DNA from: an uncultured Rhizobiaceae group bacterium
GTDB lineage: Bacteria; Pseudomonadota; Alphaproteobacteria; Rhizobiales; Rhizobiaceae
Direction of reading: 5' to 3'
Assembly (NCBI GenBank): GCA_937951455.1
Contig: CALFBU010000249.1
Coordinates: 1 to 13,391 of the forward strand
Length of the DNA: 13,391 nucleotides
Positions 1 to 8,392 of the stretch are shown here, one piece after another (positions within the stretch are counted from its first letter, which is position 1; every line of letters begins with the position of its first letter). The translations under genes and the position numbers were made by a program. The notes under the pieces are model-generated. The model saw nothing but the letters and a program-made list of their open reading frames with translations. It was not told where the DNA came from and searched no databases.

Positions 1-1
1 G

Positions 2-622
2 ATTGATGCCGTCGTAGGGGCTGTTAAAGTACCTGTAACTTTAAAAATGCGCCTTGGATGGGACGATGACTCACTCAACGCACCTGAACTTGCAAAACGC
101 GCTGAAAACGCTGGCATTCAAATGATTACAGTGCATGGCAGAACACGATGCCAATTTTATAAAGGGAAGGCCAATTGGTCTGCAGTTAAAAACGTTCGCG
201 AGGCGATCAATCTACCGCTAGTAGTGAACGGTGATATTGTTGACCGTCATAAGGCCGTTGAAGCATTGGAAAAATCTGGCGCTGATGCGGTTATGATTGG
301 TCGAGGTGCATATGGCGCACCTTGGTTGCCGGCACATATCGGGGGTGCATTGTCATCAAGCGAAATCGAAGCCCTGAAAACAGATTGGCAAGCAGTCATC
401 GCGCATCATGAATCTATGTTGTCATTTTACGGCTTGGAATCAGGCATTCGACAAGCGCGTAAACATCTGGGTTGGTATCTTGATAAGCTTAATCTGCCAA
501 CATCCTCAGCTGTTTTGAAAAAAACAACCATGACATCTTTCGAACCAAGTGAGATTTACAAAGCACTTGAAGCGCTCTTTGCGATGCATGAAAAAGATAA
601 TGTATCGGCGCAAGCGGCATGA
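2..622 (+). CDS. dusB: tRNA-dihydrouridine synthase DusB (C-terminal part, cut by window start)
   Basis: FMN-dependent enzyme that reduces uridine to dihydrouridine in tRNA. In alphaproteobacteria it was long called NifR3 because it lies upstream of ntrB. The reading frame is open from base 2, so the methionine at base 47 is internal and the true start lies outside the window; 206 residues of a family usually about 320-340 long are visible. Seen: the KMRLGWDD strand, the TVHGRTR segment with the conserved histidine, VVNGDI, and the GRGAYGAPW loop that binds the FMN phosphate, followed by the helical tRNA-binding C-terminal domain. The catalytic cysteine would be in the missing N-terminal half. 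The stop codon overlaps the ntrB start (ATGA), so the two are almost certainly co-transcribed and translationally coupled. Family assignment is secure. DusB rather than another Dus paralogue rests on the sequence style plus the ntrB neighbour. Confidence 0.93.
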   Translation: MDAVVGAVKVPVTLKMRLGWDDDSLNAPELAKRAENAGIQMITVHGRTRCQFYKGKANWSAVKNVREAINLPLVVNGDIVDRHKAVEALEKSGADAVMIGRGAYGAPWLPAHIGGALSSSEIEALKTDWQAVIAHHESMLSFYGLESGIRQARKHLGWYLDKLNLPTSSAVLKKTTMTSFEPSEIYKALEALFAMHEKDNVSAQAA

Positions 623-1746
623 GTAAAAACTTGCCACCAGATCTTCGCCTAGTTTTAGATAGTCTGCCTCAGGCAGTAATTGTAACGGATAAAAATAACG
701 CAATCCTTTATGCAAATATGACAGCAGAAAATGTATTCCGTGCTTCATCATCGTATCTGCTTAAACACAATATGGAAAAGATCGTACCTTTTGGTTCGCC
801 TGTTTTGGGACTGGTAAAACAAGTCATGACCAAAGGTGCGCCAGTGAATGAATATCAAATAGATATTTCGTCGCCGCGAACAGGCGAGGGTAAAATTGTT
901 GATGTTTATGCCGCACCCTTGGCTGATAATTCACCCAAGGCAATTTTGGTATTTAGAGAGCGTAGCATGGCTGATCGTATTGACCGCCAGCTTTCGCACC
1001 GAAGTGCCGCTCGCTCAGTAACAGGTCTGGCAGCCATGCTTGCACATGAGATTAAAAATCCGCTCTCCGGCATACGAGGGGCAGCGCAATTACTGGAAAG
1101 TGTCGTTGGCAAGGATGATAAAGAACTTGCACAACTCATTACAACGGAAACTGACCGTATCGTCAAAATCGTAGACCGAATGGAAGTGTTTTCTGATGAA
1201 AGTCCTGTTGAACATGCACCTGTAAATATGCATTCAATTCTGGGACATGTAAGGCGTATTGCGGAAAATGGCTTTGCTCAAAACATTAAAATAATAGAGC
1301 AATATGATCCATCACTGCCTGATGTTTCCGGTTCCAGCGACCAACTAATACAGGTTTTTTTGAACCTTATTAAAAACGCTTCCGAAGCCATGGGAGATAA
1401 TCCTGAGGCGAGGATAACACTTTCATCAGCTTATCGGTCAGGCATTCGCCTAGCTTCACCCGGCTCTGGAGAGCGTGCCGCTTTACCGCTTGAATTCAGT
1501 GTTTCAGATAATGGCAAAGGAATACCTGAAGAAATCCGCGCTCATATCTTTGAACCATTTGTTACAACACGTATCAATGGTTCAGGACTTGGGCTGGCCC
1601 TGGTAGCCAAAACCATAGGTCGCCATGGCGGCATCATCGAATGTGATAGCGTTGAAGGGCAGGGAACAATCTTCAAAATTCTTTTACCTGCCTGGAAAAA
1701 TAATAAACTCAAAGATAACCGAACTGTAGGTGCCGCACATGTCTAA
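619..1746 (+). CDS. ntrB: Nitrogen regulation sensor histidine kinase NtrB (GlnL)
   Basis: Cytoplasmic sensor kinase/phosphatase that controls NtrC phosphorylation according to nitrogen status, normally through PII protein. The 375 residues match family length. An N-terminal PAS domain covers roughly residues 10-115. The dimerisation/phosphoacceptor box AHEIKNPLSG has the phosphorylated histidine at 143. The ATPase domain shows the N box (NLIKNASEAM, Asn253), G1 box (DNGKG, 297-301), F box (IFEPFVTTR) and G2 box (GSGLGL, 321-326). There are no transmembrane segments, which distinguishes it from the NtrY kinase downstream. Its ATG overlaps the dusB stop by four bases and no strong Shine-Dalgarno sequence is visible, so translation probably depends on coupling. 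Its 3' end overlaps ntrC. All catalytic boxes look intact. The function is inferred from family and context, and the PII link cannot be seen here. Confidence 0.96.
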   Translation: MSKNLPPDLRLVLDSLPQAVIVTDKNNAILYANMTAENVFRASSSYLLKHNMEKIVPFGSPVLGLVKQVMTKGAPVNEYQIDISSPRTGEGKIVDVYAAPLADNSPKAILVFRERSMADRIDRQLSHRSAARSVTGLAAMLAHEIKNPLSGIRGAAQLLESVVGKDDKELAQLITTETDRIVKIVDRMEVFSDESPVEHAPVNMHSILGHVRRIAENGFAQNIKIIEQYDPSLPDVSGSSDQLIQVFLNLIKNASEAMGDNPEARITLSSAYRSGIRLASPGSGERAALPLEFSVSDNGKGIPEEIRAHIFEPFVTTRINGSGLGLALVAKTIGRHGGIIECDSVEGQGTIFKILLPAWKNNKLKDNRTVGAAHV

Positions 1747-3178
1747 AGGGGTCGTACTGGTTGCCGATGATGATAATGCCATTCGCACAGTTTTGAACCA
1801 AGCTTTGAAACGAGCTGGCTTTGATGTACGTGTAACGTCAAACTTCAACACCTTGCTGCAATGGGTGAGTAATGGTGAGGGTGATTGTGTTGTGTCAGAT
1901 GTTATCATGCCAGACAGCGATGCCTTTGAAGTTTTACCAAAAATACAGAACCTAAGACCCGAATTACCGGTAATATTAATCAGCGCTCAAAATACTTTCA
2001 TGACAGCTCTCAAGGCACAAGAAGCTGGTGCTTACGAATATTTGCCGAAACCCTTCGACTTAGACGAGCTAACCAATATTGCCCAACGCGCCATTGCAGA
2101 GCCCAAAGACAACAGGCCTGCACAAAGCATTGAAGATTATAACCAGAATATGCCGCTGGTCGGACGTTCTGCTGCCATGCAGGATATTTATCGCTCGATT
2201 GCAAGGTTGATGCATTCTGACCTTCCTGTTTTGTTATCAGGAGAAACGGGGACTGGGAAACGGCTAACTGCACGCGTATTGCATGATTTTGGAAACCGTA
2301 AATTGAACCCGTTTGTAGCGGTCAATCTTGCAACTTTGCCTGATGAATTCATAGAGTCTGAACTCTTTGGTCATCAAAGTGAAGCGGGTGCTCTTGAATT
2401 TGGGCGTATTCGCAATGCAGATGGTGGCACGCTTTATCTGGACGAAGTCAACGAACTGCCATTGGCTGCACAATCCAGATTGCTTCGTGTCCTACTGGAA
2501 GGTGAATTTACACCATTGGGTTCTGCACTGCCCTTGAGAGTAGACGTTAGAATAATAGCATCTACTACAAAGAACATGACAGAGCTCATTGCCAACGGTA
2601 GATTCAGGGAAGACTTGTATTATCGTTTGAATGTCGTGCCCATTAAACTACCGGCACTTAAAGACAGAATGGAAGATGTTCCAGATTTGGCACGGCATTT
2701 TTTGAAGATTTCACAAAGTGAAGGTGCTCAATCCAGGCATTTAGAGGCGGACGCAATGTCAGTTTTGAAAGATCATTTCTGGCCAGGTAACATAAGAGAA
2801 CTTGAAAATCTAATTCGCAGAATTTGTATTTTGTACCCTCAGGAAACGATCACAGCGACCATCATCAGAACTGAGATTAAAAACAGTGGATATTTCAAAC
2901 AAGGTTTGGAAGCGGCAAGCAATACCGGGTTTCAAAATATTCGGGCGGCAACAGAATATTTTGTTATGCGTTATTTTGAAGAATATTCAAATGACTTGCC
3001 ACCTGAAGGCGTTTATCAAAGGTTTTTGCAAGAGTTTGAATATCCCTTAATCTCAAATACGCTTGCCGCATGTAATGGCAATCAAATCAAGGCTGCTAAA
3101 ATCTTGGGTTTAAACCGCAATACCTTGCGCAAGAAAATTCAATCACACGGCATTCGCATAATTAGAACTGCAAAATAA
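1739..3178 (+). CDS. ntrC: Nitrogen regulation response regulator NtrC lacking the GAFTGA loop
   Basis: Partner regulator of NtrB, switching on nitrogen-assimilation genes when phosphorylated. The ATG at 1739 is chosen over the GTG at 1730 because TAGGTG lies six bases upstream and because the resulting start (MSKG...VLVADDD) and phosphoacceptor Asp54 match the family; this gives 479 residues. Receiver domain about 5-120 (acidic pocket D10-D12, D54, K104). AAA+ domain about 140-380 with Walker A GETGTGKR (168-175), Walker B TLYLDE (231-236), FREDLYYRL and WPGNIREL. C-terminal Fis-type helix-turn-helix about 440-475 (GNQIKAAKILGLNRNTLRKK). The segment after ELFGH (208-212), where family members carry GAFTGA, reads QSEAGALEF and is several residues shorter. 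Walker A ends in KR where relatives have KE. GAFTGA contacts sigma-54, so activation probably uses sigma-70 polymerase, as reported for Rhodobacter capsulatus NtrC; that part is inference. Confidence 0.95.
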   Translation: MSKGVVLVADDDNAIRTVLNQALKRAGFDVRVTSNFNTLLQWVSNGEGDCVVSDVIMPDSDAFEVLPKIQNLRPELPVILISAQNTFMTALKAQEAGAYEYLPKPFDLDELTNIAQRAIAEPKDNRPAQSIEDYNQNMPLVGRSAAMQDIYRSIARLMHSDLPVLLSGETGTGKRLTARVLHDFGNRKLNPFVAVNLATLPDEFIESELFGHQSEAGALEFGRIRNADGGTLYLDEVNELPLAAQSRLLRVLLEGEFTPLGSALPLRVDVRIIASTTKNMTELIANGRFREDLYYRLNVVPIKLPALKDRMEDVPDLARHFLKISQSEGAQSRHLEADAMSVLKDHFWPGNIRELENLIRRICILYPQETITATIIRTEIKNSGYFKQGLEAASNTGFQNIRAATEYFVMRYFEEYSNDLPPEGVYQRFLQEFEYPLISNTLAACNGNQIKAAKILGLNRNTLRKKIQSHGIRIIRTAK

Positions 3179-3205
3179 GTTCAACACTTAGTGTTTCATT
3201 TTTGC
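3170..3205 (+). terminator. Weak terminator-like hairpin after ntrC
   Basis: Immediately after the ntrC stop there is a five-base stem (AACAC 3183-3187, GTGTT 3191-3195) with a TTA loop. It is enclosed by an outer pairing of GCAAAAT (3170-3176) with ATTTTTGC (3198-3205) across an internal loop, and includes a run of five T. The stem is AU-rich and interrupted, so at best it gives partial termination between ntrBC and ntrYX. Confidence 0.3.
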
Positions 3206-3231
3206 CACATTTGTGTTGCGGAATTGCCACG

Positions 3232-3263
3232 CATTTGGGATACTGCAAATGTTGATTTAGAAT
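3232..3263 (+). promoter_or_regulatory. Candidate ntrYX promoter with overlapping inverted repeat
   Basis: A sigma-70-like pair, TTGGGA (3235-3240) and TAGAAT (3258-3263), is separated by 17 bases and lies 24 bases before the ntrY start codon. A perfect six-base inverted repeat, CATTTG (3232-3237) and CAAATG (3246-3251), covers the -35 box and part of the spacer, which is the position expected of an operator. It does not match the classical NtrC box (TGCAC...GTGCA) or a -24/-12 sigma-54 promoter. The boxes were found by eye, so chance matches in AT-rich DNA are possible. Confidence 0.4.
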
Positions 3264-3287
3264 CTTACGGATTGAAAGCTAATAAAC

Positions 3288-5582
3288 TTGAGCGTTGCCA
3301 GCGAACCAAAGTCAATTGACATAAAGGCCATGACATCAAAGTCTCGCGACAGTGGTTCTGCCAAACAAGAGCTGTTTGATACCGCCAAGACATCTAAAAG
3401 TAGGGTAATTGGACTTTTGACCGTAATAGCATTGCTTATTACGGGTAGTCTAACATTCATGCTGTTGATTGGTTTAACGCCTGTTCAACCAGATAAGAAC
3501 ATGGTCCTGATTGCGGCAGCTGTGAACGGCTTCCTGATCCTGGTCCTGCTTTTTCTTATTGGTAAGGAAATCGCCAAAATTATACGCTCCAGAAGAAAAG
3601 GGCGAGCAGCGTCAAGATTACACGTCAGGATTATCGGCCTGTTTTGTTTGGTAGCTGCTTTTCCGGCTATTCTAGTTGCGATTGTTGCGGGTATTACGCT
3701 CGACCTTGGTCTTGATCGATGGTTTGAAATACGAACTAAAAAGATTGTTGAATCCTCAGTAAGTGTCGCAAGAGCCTATCAAAATGAAAGTACCCGTGTC
3801 TTGATGGGGAATACGCTTTCGATGGCTGCAAATCTGGATCGTAACCGCCGTTTATATGTCTTGGACAGAGAGCGCTTTATTCAATTGCTGACGTTAGAAG
3901 CAAGAGGACGTGGTTTTTTGGCAGCTTCTTTGGTCAAAGAAGACGGCTCGGAACTGATTAAATCAGATATTGAAACAAAAATAGAGATACCGCCACTACC
4001 AACAGTAGCTCTTGAATTGGCAAAAAACGGTGATCCTGTACCCATACCGCCGGGCAACACCAACCTTATTGGTTCGGTATTCAAAATGCAGGAAATACCA
4101 AACGCATACCTTTACACAGTCATTGCTGTTCCACCAGCCGTGATTGAAGCTTTACGCGACACGCAATTAAATAGCGCGGATTATAACTCGCTAGAACAAA
4201 ACCGCCTGCCGTTTCAGTTGGCCTTCGCTATGCTTTACTTAGGCGTATGTTTGATTGTTTTATTAAGCGCCATCTGGATGGGCATAAGTGTTGCTAATCG
4301 TATTGTAACGCCGATCAGAAGATTGATGCACGCAGCGAAAGAGGTCAGTGATGGCAACCTAGATGTGAAAGTGGATAGCAGTCAATCTGAAGGCGATATG
4401 CAATTTCTGAATGAGACATTCAACGTCATGCTGGCTGATCTGAGAACCCAACAATCAGACCTGGTTGACGCAAAAGAATTAATGGACCAACGTGCACGGT
4501 TTATTGAAGCGGTTTTGTCTGGCGTTAGTGCGGCAGTTGTTGGACTTGATAAAAATGGAAAGATTACTATTGCCAATAAATATGCGCTCCCGATATTGGG
4601 ATTTGATGAAGAAGGCTCATTAAAAAATGATCCTAAACTCTCTGAAAGAGTGCCCGAACTTGGCCAGGTTTTTGAAGCTGCAATCACTTCTGGCAAACCT
4701 CAATATCACGAACAAATTACGATTATGAAAGAAGGGCGTGAAAGAACGCTCAATGTTCAGGTAACCTTGGAAAAAGAAAATACTCAAACCCATTCTTTTG
4801 TGATGACGCTTGATGATATTACAGATCTAGTTTCCGCACAAAGAAACACAGCTTGGGCAGATGTGGCACGCAGAATTGCGCATGAAATCAAGAATCCTCT
4901 GACACCAATCCAGCTTTCTGCAGAGCGCATCAAAAGAAGGTATGGCAAGCAGATAACAGAAGACCGAGAAGTCTTTGATAATTGTACTGATACTATCATA
5001 AGACAGGTTGGTGATATCGGTAAAATGGTTGACGAGTTTTCAGCTTTTGCGAGAATGCCAGTGCCTGAAATGTCGCAGGCAAATATCAAGCAAACCGTTA
5101 GAGAAACAGTGTTCCTGCAAAAAGTAGGTTTCCCAGATATTGAATTTGTTATGGAGACTGAAAAAGGGCCATTGGAAATGGTCTACGACAACCGAATGCT
5201 ATCGCAGGGCTTGATTAATGTTATCAAAAACGCGGCTGAAGCAATCGAAGCTTATCCAGGTGAAGAAGACTATAAAGGAAAAATTATTGTACGCGTCGAA
5301 CGCGAGGCAAATAACGCCATTATCGATGTCATTGATAACGGTAAAGGACTCCCTGAGACGAACAGACAACGACTTCTAGAACCCTATATGACTACACGTG
5401 AAAAAGGGACTGGCCTTGGCTTAGCCATTGTAAGAAAAATTGCAGAAGATCACGGCGGTACAATCGAATTAATGGACGCACCACAAGTAGCAGAAGGCGG
5501 ACATGGCGCGATGATGCGCTTCACATTGCCGATCGTGGAAGAAGTGTCACAAGACAATATGAAAACTGAGGAGAACGTTTAA
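3288..5582 (+). CDS. ntrY: Membrane-bound nitrogen/redox sensor histidine kinase NtrY
   Basis: Inner-membrane kinase that phosphorylates NtrX. In alphaproteobacteria it is linked to nitrogen metabolism, respiration and envelope functions. Three hydrophobic segments lie near residues 40-62, 72-93 and 113-138. An extracytoplasmic domain of about 170 residues follows, then a fourth segment near 309-333, a HAMP domain to about 386, and a PAS domain about 405-515. The kinase core has the H box AHEIKNPLTP (His532), N box NVIKNAAEAI (Asn648), G1 DNGKG (683-687) and G2 GTGLGL (707-712). At 764 residues it fits the family. The start used is a TTG at 3288 with GAAAG nine bases upstream. The next candidate is the ATG at 3330, where AAAGG is only two bases away; choosing it removes just 14 polar residues and no domain. 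The stop is two bases before the ntrX start codon, so the two form an operon. Confidence 0.94.
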   Translation: MSVASEPKSIDIKAMTSKSRDSGSAKQELFDTAKTSKSRVIGLLTVIALLITGSLTFMLLIGLTPVQPDKNMVLIAAAVNGFLILVLLFLIGKEIAKIIRSRRKGRAASRLHVRIIGLFCLVAAFPAILVAIVAGITLDLGLDRWFEIRTKKIVESSVSVARAYQNESTRVLMGNTLSMAANLDRNRRLYVLDRERFIQLLTLEARGRGFLAASLVKEDGSELIKSDIETKIEIPPLPTVALELAKNGDPVPIPPGNTNLIGSVFKMQEIPNAYLYTVIAVPPAVIEALRDTQLNSADYNSLEQNRLPFQLAFAMLYLGVCLIVLLSAIWMGISVANRIVTPIRRLMHAAKEVSDGNLDVKVDSSQSEGDMQFLNETFNVMLADLRTQQSDLVDAKELMDQRARFIEAVLSGVSAAVVGLDKNGKITIANKYALPILGFDEEGSLKNDPKLSERVPELGQVFEAAITSGKPQYHEQITIMKEGRERTLNVQVTLEKENTQTHSFVMTLDDITDLVSAQRNTAWADVARRIAHEIKNPLTPIQLSAERIKRRYGKQITEDREVFDNCTDTIIRQVGDIGKMVDEFSAFARMPVPEMSQANIKQTVRETVFLQKVGFPDIEFVMETEKGPLEMVYDNRMLSQGLINVIKNAAEAIEAYPGEEDYKGKIIVRVEREANNAIIDVIDNGKGLPETNRQRLLEPYMTTREKGTGLGLAIVRKIAEDHGGTIELMDAPQVAEGGHGAMMRFTLPIVEEVSQDNMKTEENV

Positions 5583-5584
5583 TC

Positions 5585-6979
5585 ATGGCAACTGATATTC
5601 TTGTCGTCGATGATGAAACAGATATTCGAGAGCTGGTAGCCGGCATTCTTGAAGATGAAGGACACGGCACCAGGACAGCGGGCGATAGTGATAGCGCATT
5701 GGCTGCTATTCAAGAACGCCGCCCTACGATGATATTTCTTGATATCTGGCTACAAGGTTCAAAGCTTGACGGTTTGGAATTGCTTGATGAGATTATGATA
5801 ATTCACCCCGACCTACCAGTTGTGATGATCTCAGGTCACGGTAATGTTGAAACTGCGGTGTCCGCGATCAAACGCGGTGCTTATGATTACATAGAAAAAC
5901 CGTTTAAAGCGGACAAACTCATCCTGACAGCATCAAGGGCATTGGAAACTTCCAGCTTAAAAAAGCAAGTAAAAGAACTTCAGGACAAAACCCCTGATAT
6001 GCCGGAAATGATTGGCAGTTCAGCTGCGATGCAAAATCTGAAACAAACCATTGAACGCGTCGCGCCCAGCAATTCTCGTATTATGATTTCTGGTGCATCG
6101 GGCAGCGGCAAGGAGCTTGTTGCCAGAACCATCCACGCAAATTCCCTTCGAAACAAAGGACCTTTTGTTCTTTTGAATGCGGCAACCATAACTGCAGACA
6201 AAATGGAAATTGAGCTGTTTGGTACCGAATCCAACAATGAAGCAGGGCGTAAGGTTGGTGCTTTGGAAGAAGCTCATGGAGGGACACTTTACATTGATGA
6301 AATAGCGGACATGCCACTTGATACGCAGAGTAAGATCTTACGCGTTCTGGTAGAGCAACAATTTACAAGGGTAGGGGGCAACACCAAAGTTAAGGTTGAT
6401 GTACGTGTTTTATCTTCAACAGCTCAAGATTTGGAAAACTTGATCAAACTCGGCAATTTCCGCGAAGATCTGTTCCATAGACTTGCCGTTGTTCCTGTGC
6501 ATGTGCCGCCGTTATCGCAACGCCGCGAAGATGTACCAGAGCTTGTATCTGCTTTCATGATCCAAATTACACGTCAATCAGGTATCAGTAATTGTCGTAT
6601 AGGCGATGATGCAATGGTGGTATTACAAGCGCATGATTGGCCCGGCAATATCCGTCAATTGCGCAATAACATTGAACGCTTAATGATCTTGTCGCGTGTT
6701 GAGGAAGGTACTGTTATTACAGCTGAAATGCTGCCAAAGGAAATTGGGGAAATGTTACCCAATACGGGTGGTTCAGACGGTGAGCATCTCATGTCATTGC
6801 CATTAAAAGAGGCACGAGAAGCCTTTGAGCGAGATTACTTGGCTGCCCAGGTGGGAAGATTTAGCGGAAATATCTCGCGTACGGCTGAATTCGTTGGTAT
6901 GGAAAGATCGGCATTACACAGAAAACTGAAATCTCTTGGTTTAACAGAGAAAAAACCAGTAGAAGAAGAAGCAGGTTAA
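5585..6979 (+). CDS. ntrX: Response regulator NtrX, partner of NtrY, lacking GAFTGA
   Basis: NtrC-family response regulator paired with NtrY. A strong ribosome-binding site, GAGGAGAA (5568-5575), lies nine bases before the ATG, inside the end of ntrY. Receiver domain about 1-120 with Asp53 as phosphoacceptor, acidic residues 9-10 and Lys105. AAA+ domain about 140-385 with Walker A GASGSGKE (170-177), Walker B TLYIDE (234-239), FREDLFHRL and DWPGNIRQL. Fis-type DNA-binding helices about 425-452. After ELFGT (210-214) the loop reads ESNNEAGRKVGALEE with no GAFTGA, as is usual for alphaproteobacterial NtrX, so conventional sigma-54 activation is unlikely. The residue after the sensor I threonine is alanine (SSTAQDL) where classical activators have asparagine or histidine. 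The family call is secure; target genes cannot be read from this window. Confidence 0.95.
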   Translation: MATDILVVDDETDIRELVAGILEDEGHGTRTAGDSDSALAAIQERRPTMIFLDIWLQGSKLDGLELLDEIMIIHPDLPVVMISGHGNVETAVSAIKRGAYDYIEKPFKADKLILTASRALETSSLKKQVKELQDKTPDMPEMIGSSAAMQNLKQTIERVAPSNSRIMISGASGSGKELVARTIHANSLRNKGPFVLLNAATITADKMEIELFGTESNNEAGRKVGALEEAHGGTLYIDEIADMPLDTQSKILRVLVEQQFTRVGGNTKVKVDVRVLSSTAQDLENLIKLGNFREDLFHRLAVVPVHVPPLSQRREDVPELVSAFMIQITRQSGISNCRIGDDAMVVLQAHDWPGNIRQLRNNIERLMILSRVEEGTVITAEMLPKEIGEMLPNTGGSDGEHLMSLPLKEAREAFERDYLAAQVGRFSGNISRTAEFVGMERSALHRKLKSLGLTEKKPVEEEAG

Positions 6980-7015
6980 GACGGCACATGATGTGTGGCA
7001 TTCGGGGATAATATT

Positions 7016-8392
7016 ATGAGAATTCTGATTTGTGGCGCTGGCCAGGTTGGATATGGCATCGCTGAACGTCTTTCGGCTGAAGACAATGATGTGACCGTCA
7101 TCGATAATTCTGCTGAGCTCGTTCAAAATATTCAGGATCGACTGGATGTTCGAGGTTACGTCGGGCATGGCTCACATCCTGACGTTTTGGCGCGTGCAGG
7201 TGCTGATACAGCCGACATGATTATTGCCGTTACCTTGTATGATGAAGTTAACATGGTCGCCTGTCAGGTTGCCCACTCCCTGTTTAATGTTCCAACAAAA
7301 ATTGCTCGTATCCGATCTCAAAACTACAGAAAAGGGCAATATACAAATCTCTTCACACGCGATCACATGCCAATTGATGTGATTATTTCTCCTGAAATTG
7401 AAGTTGGGGATGTTATTTTAAGGCGCATCGCACTACCTGGCGCACGTGATGTTGTTTTGTTTAACGAAGAAACCGTCGCCATGGTTGCAATTGAGTGTGA
7501 TGAAAACTGCCCATTGGTAGACACGCCACTCGCGCAGTTGAGCGAACTTTTTCCAGATTTGAACGCGGTTGTTGCGGGTATTTCACGCCAAGGTAAAATG
7601 ATTACGCCACGTTCATCAGACCAAATTCTGACTGGCGACATTGCTTATGTCATTGCAGATAGAGCGCAAATCAGAAGAACCATTTCGATCTTCGGCAAAG
7701 AACAGCCTGAAGCCAGCCGTATTGTCATCGCTGGCGGTGGTAATATTGGTGTATACCTCGCAAAACGCATTGAAGAACGTTTGCCAAGCGCTCGTGTCAA
7801 AATCATCGAGAGTTCGCGCAGTGCAGCAGAGAAACTTGCGGATCAATTAAACCGAACGGTTGTACTGCACGGTAACGCCCTGGATGAAAGTGTTTTGCAA
7901 GAAGCGGGTGCTGAAAACGCCGATCTGATGGTCGCCATAACAAACAATGATCAGGTTAATATCCTATCCAGTGTCCTTGCCAAAAAAGTTGGCTGCAAGT
8001 CCAATCTGGCTTTGCTAAACAACGTTGGTTATCATGACTTTACGCGCAGCCTGGGAATTGACGATTACATCAACCCAAGAAGCGTTACGATTTCTAGAGT
8101 ATTGCAATACGTTAGACGCGGTCGCATACGCGGCGTTTATTCAGTCGAAAACGGTGCTGCAGAAATCGTGGAAGCCGAAGCATTGGAAGCATCACCATTG
8201 GTGGGTAAGCCGTTGAGGGAGCTGGAACTTCCAGCAGGCATTCGCATCGGGATGATATATCACGACGGCAAGCTGGAAAGACCAACCGGCGACAGCATTA
8301 TCAGGCCTAATGACCGTGTCGTTATTCTTGCTTTGAGTGAACATGTGCATGATGTTGAGCAAATGTTCCGGGTAAGCGCAGATTTTCTCTGA
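7016..8392 (+). CDS. trkA: Trk system potassium uptake protein TrkA
   Basis: Cytoplasmic nucleotide-binding subunit that gates the TrkH potassium channel at the inner face of the membrane. The ATG at 7016 is preferred to the in-frame GTG at 6995. GGGGA lies seven bases upstream, the protein then begins MRILICGAGQVG as TrkA proteins do, and the length is 458 residues, the classical TrkA size. It is a tandem repeat of two RCK modules. The first nucleotide-binding fold has GAGQVG (7-12) with an acidic ribose-binding residue at the end of the second strand (VTVID, Asp30). The second has GGGNIG (240-245) with Glu265. Each is followed by a TrkA-C regulatory subdomain, near 130-220 and 370-455. It lies 36 bases after ntrX and its stop overlaps the trkH start by one base, so ntrYX-trkAH is probably one transcript with TrkA and TrkH made together. 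Confidence 0.96.
   Translation: MRILICGAGQVGYGIAERLSAEDNDVTVIDNSAELVQNIQDRLDVRGYVGHGSHPDVLARAGADTADMIIAVTLYDEVNMVACQVAHSLFNVPTKIARIRSQNYRKGQYTNLFTRDHMPIDVIISPEIEVGDVILRRIALPGARDVVLFNEETVAMVAIECDENCPLVDTPLAQLSELFPDLNAVVAGISRQGKMITPRSSDQILTGDIAYVIADRAQIRRTISIFGKEQPEASRIVIAGGGNIGVYLAKRIEERLPSARVKIIESSRSAAEKLADQLNRTVVLHGNALDESVLQEAGAENADLMVAITNNDQVNILSSVLAKKVGCKSNLALLNNVGYHDFTRSLGIDDYINPRSVTISRVLQYVRRGRIRGVYSVENGAAEIVEAEALEASPLVGKPLRELELPAGIRIGMIYHDGKLERPTGDSIIRPNDRVVILALSEHVHDVEQMFRVSADFL

Noticed and set aside
1730-1738. GTG start for ntrC three codons upstream
   Set aside because: The ATG at 1739 has a well-spaced TAGGTG and gives the family-typical start and Asp54 numbering.
3179-3287. Sigma-54 (-24/-12) promoter before ntrY
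   Set aside because: TTGCCAC is present at 3224-3230 but no TTGC follows at the required spacing.
6995-7015. GTG start for trkA seven codons upstream
   Set aside because: The extra residues do not resemble TrkA, while the ATG at 7016 has GGGGA upstream and gives the classical 458 residues.
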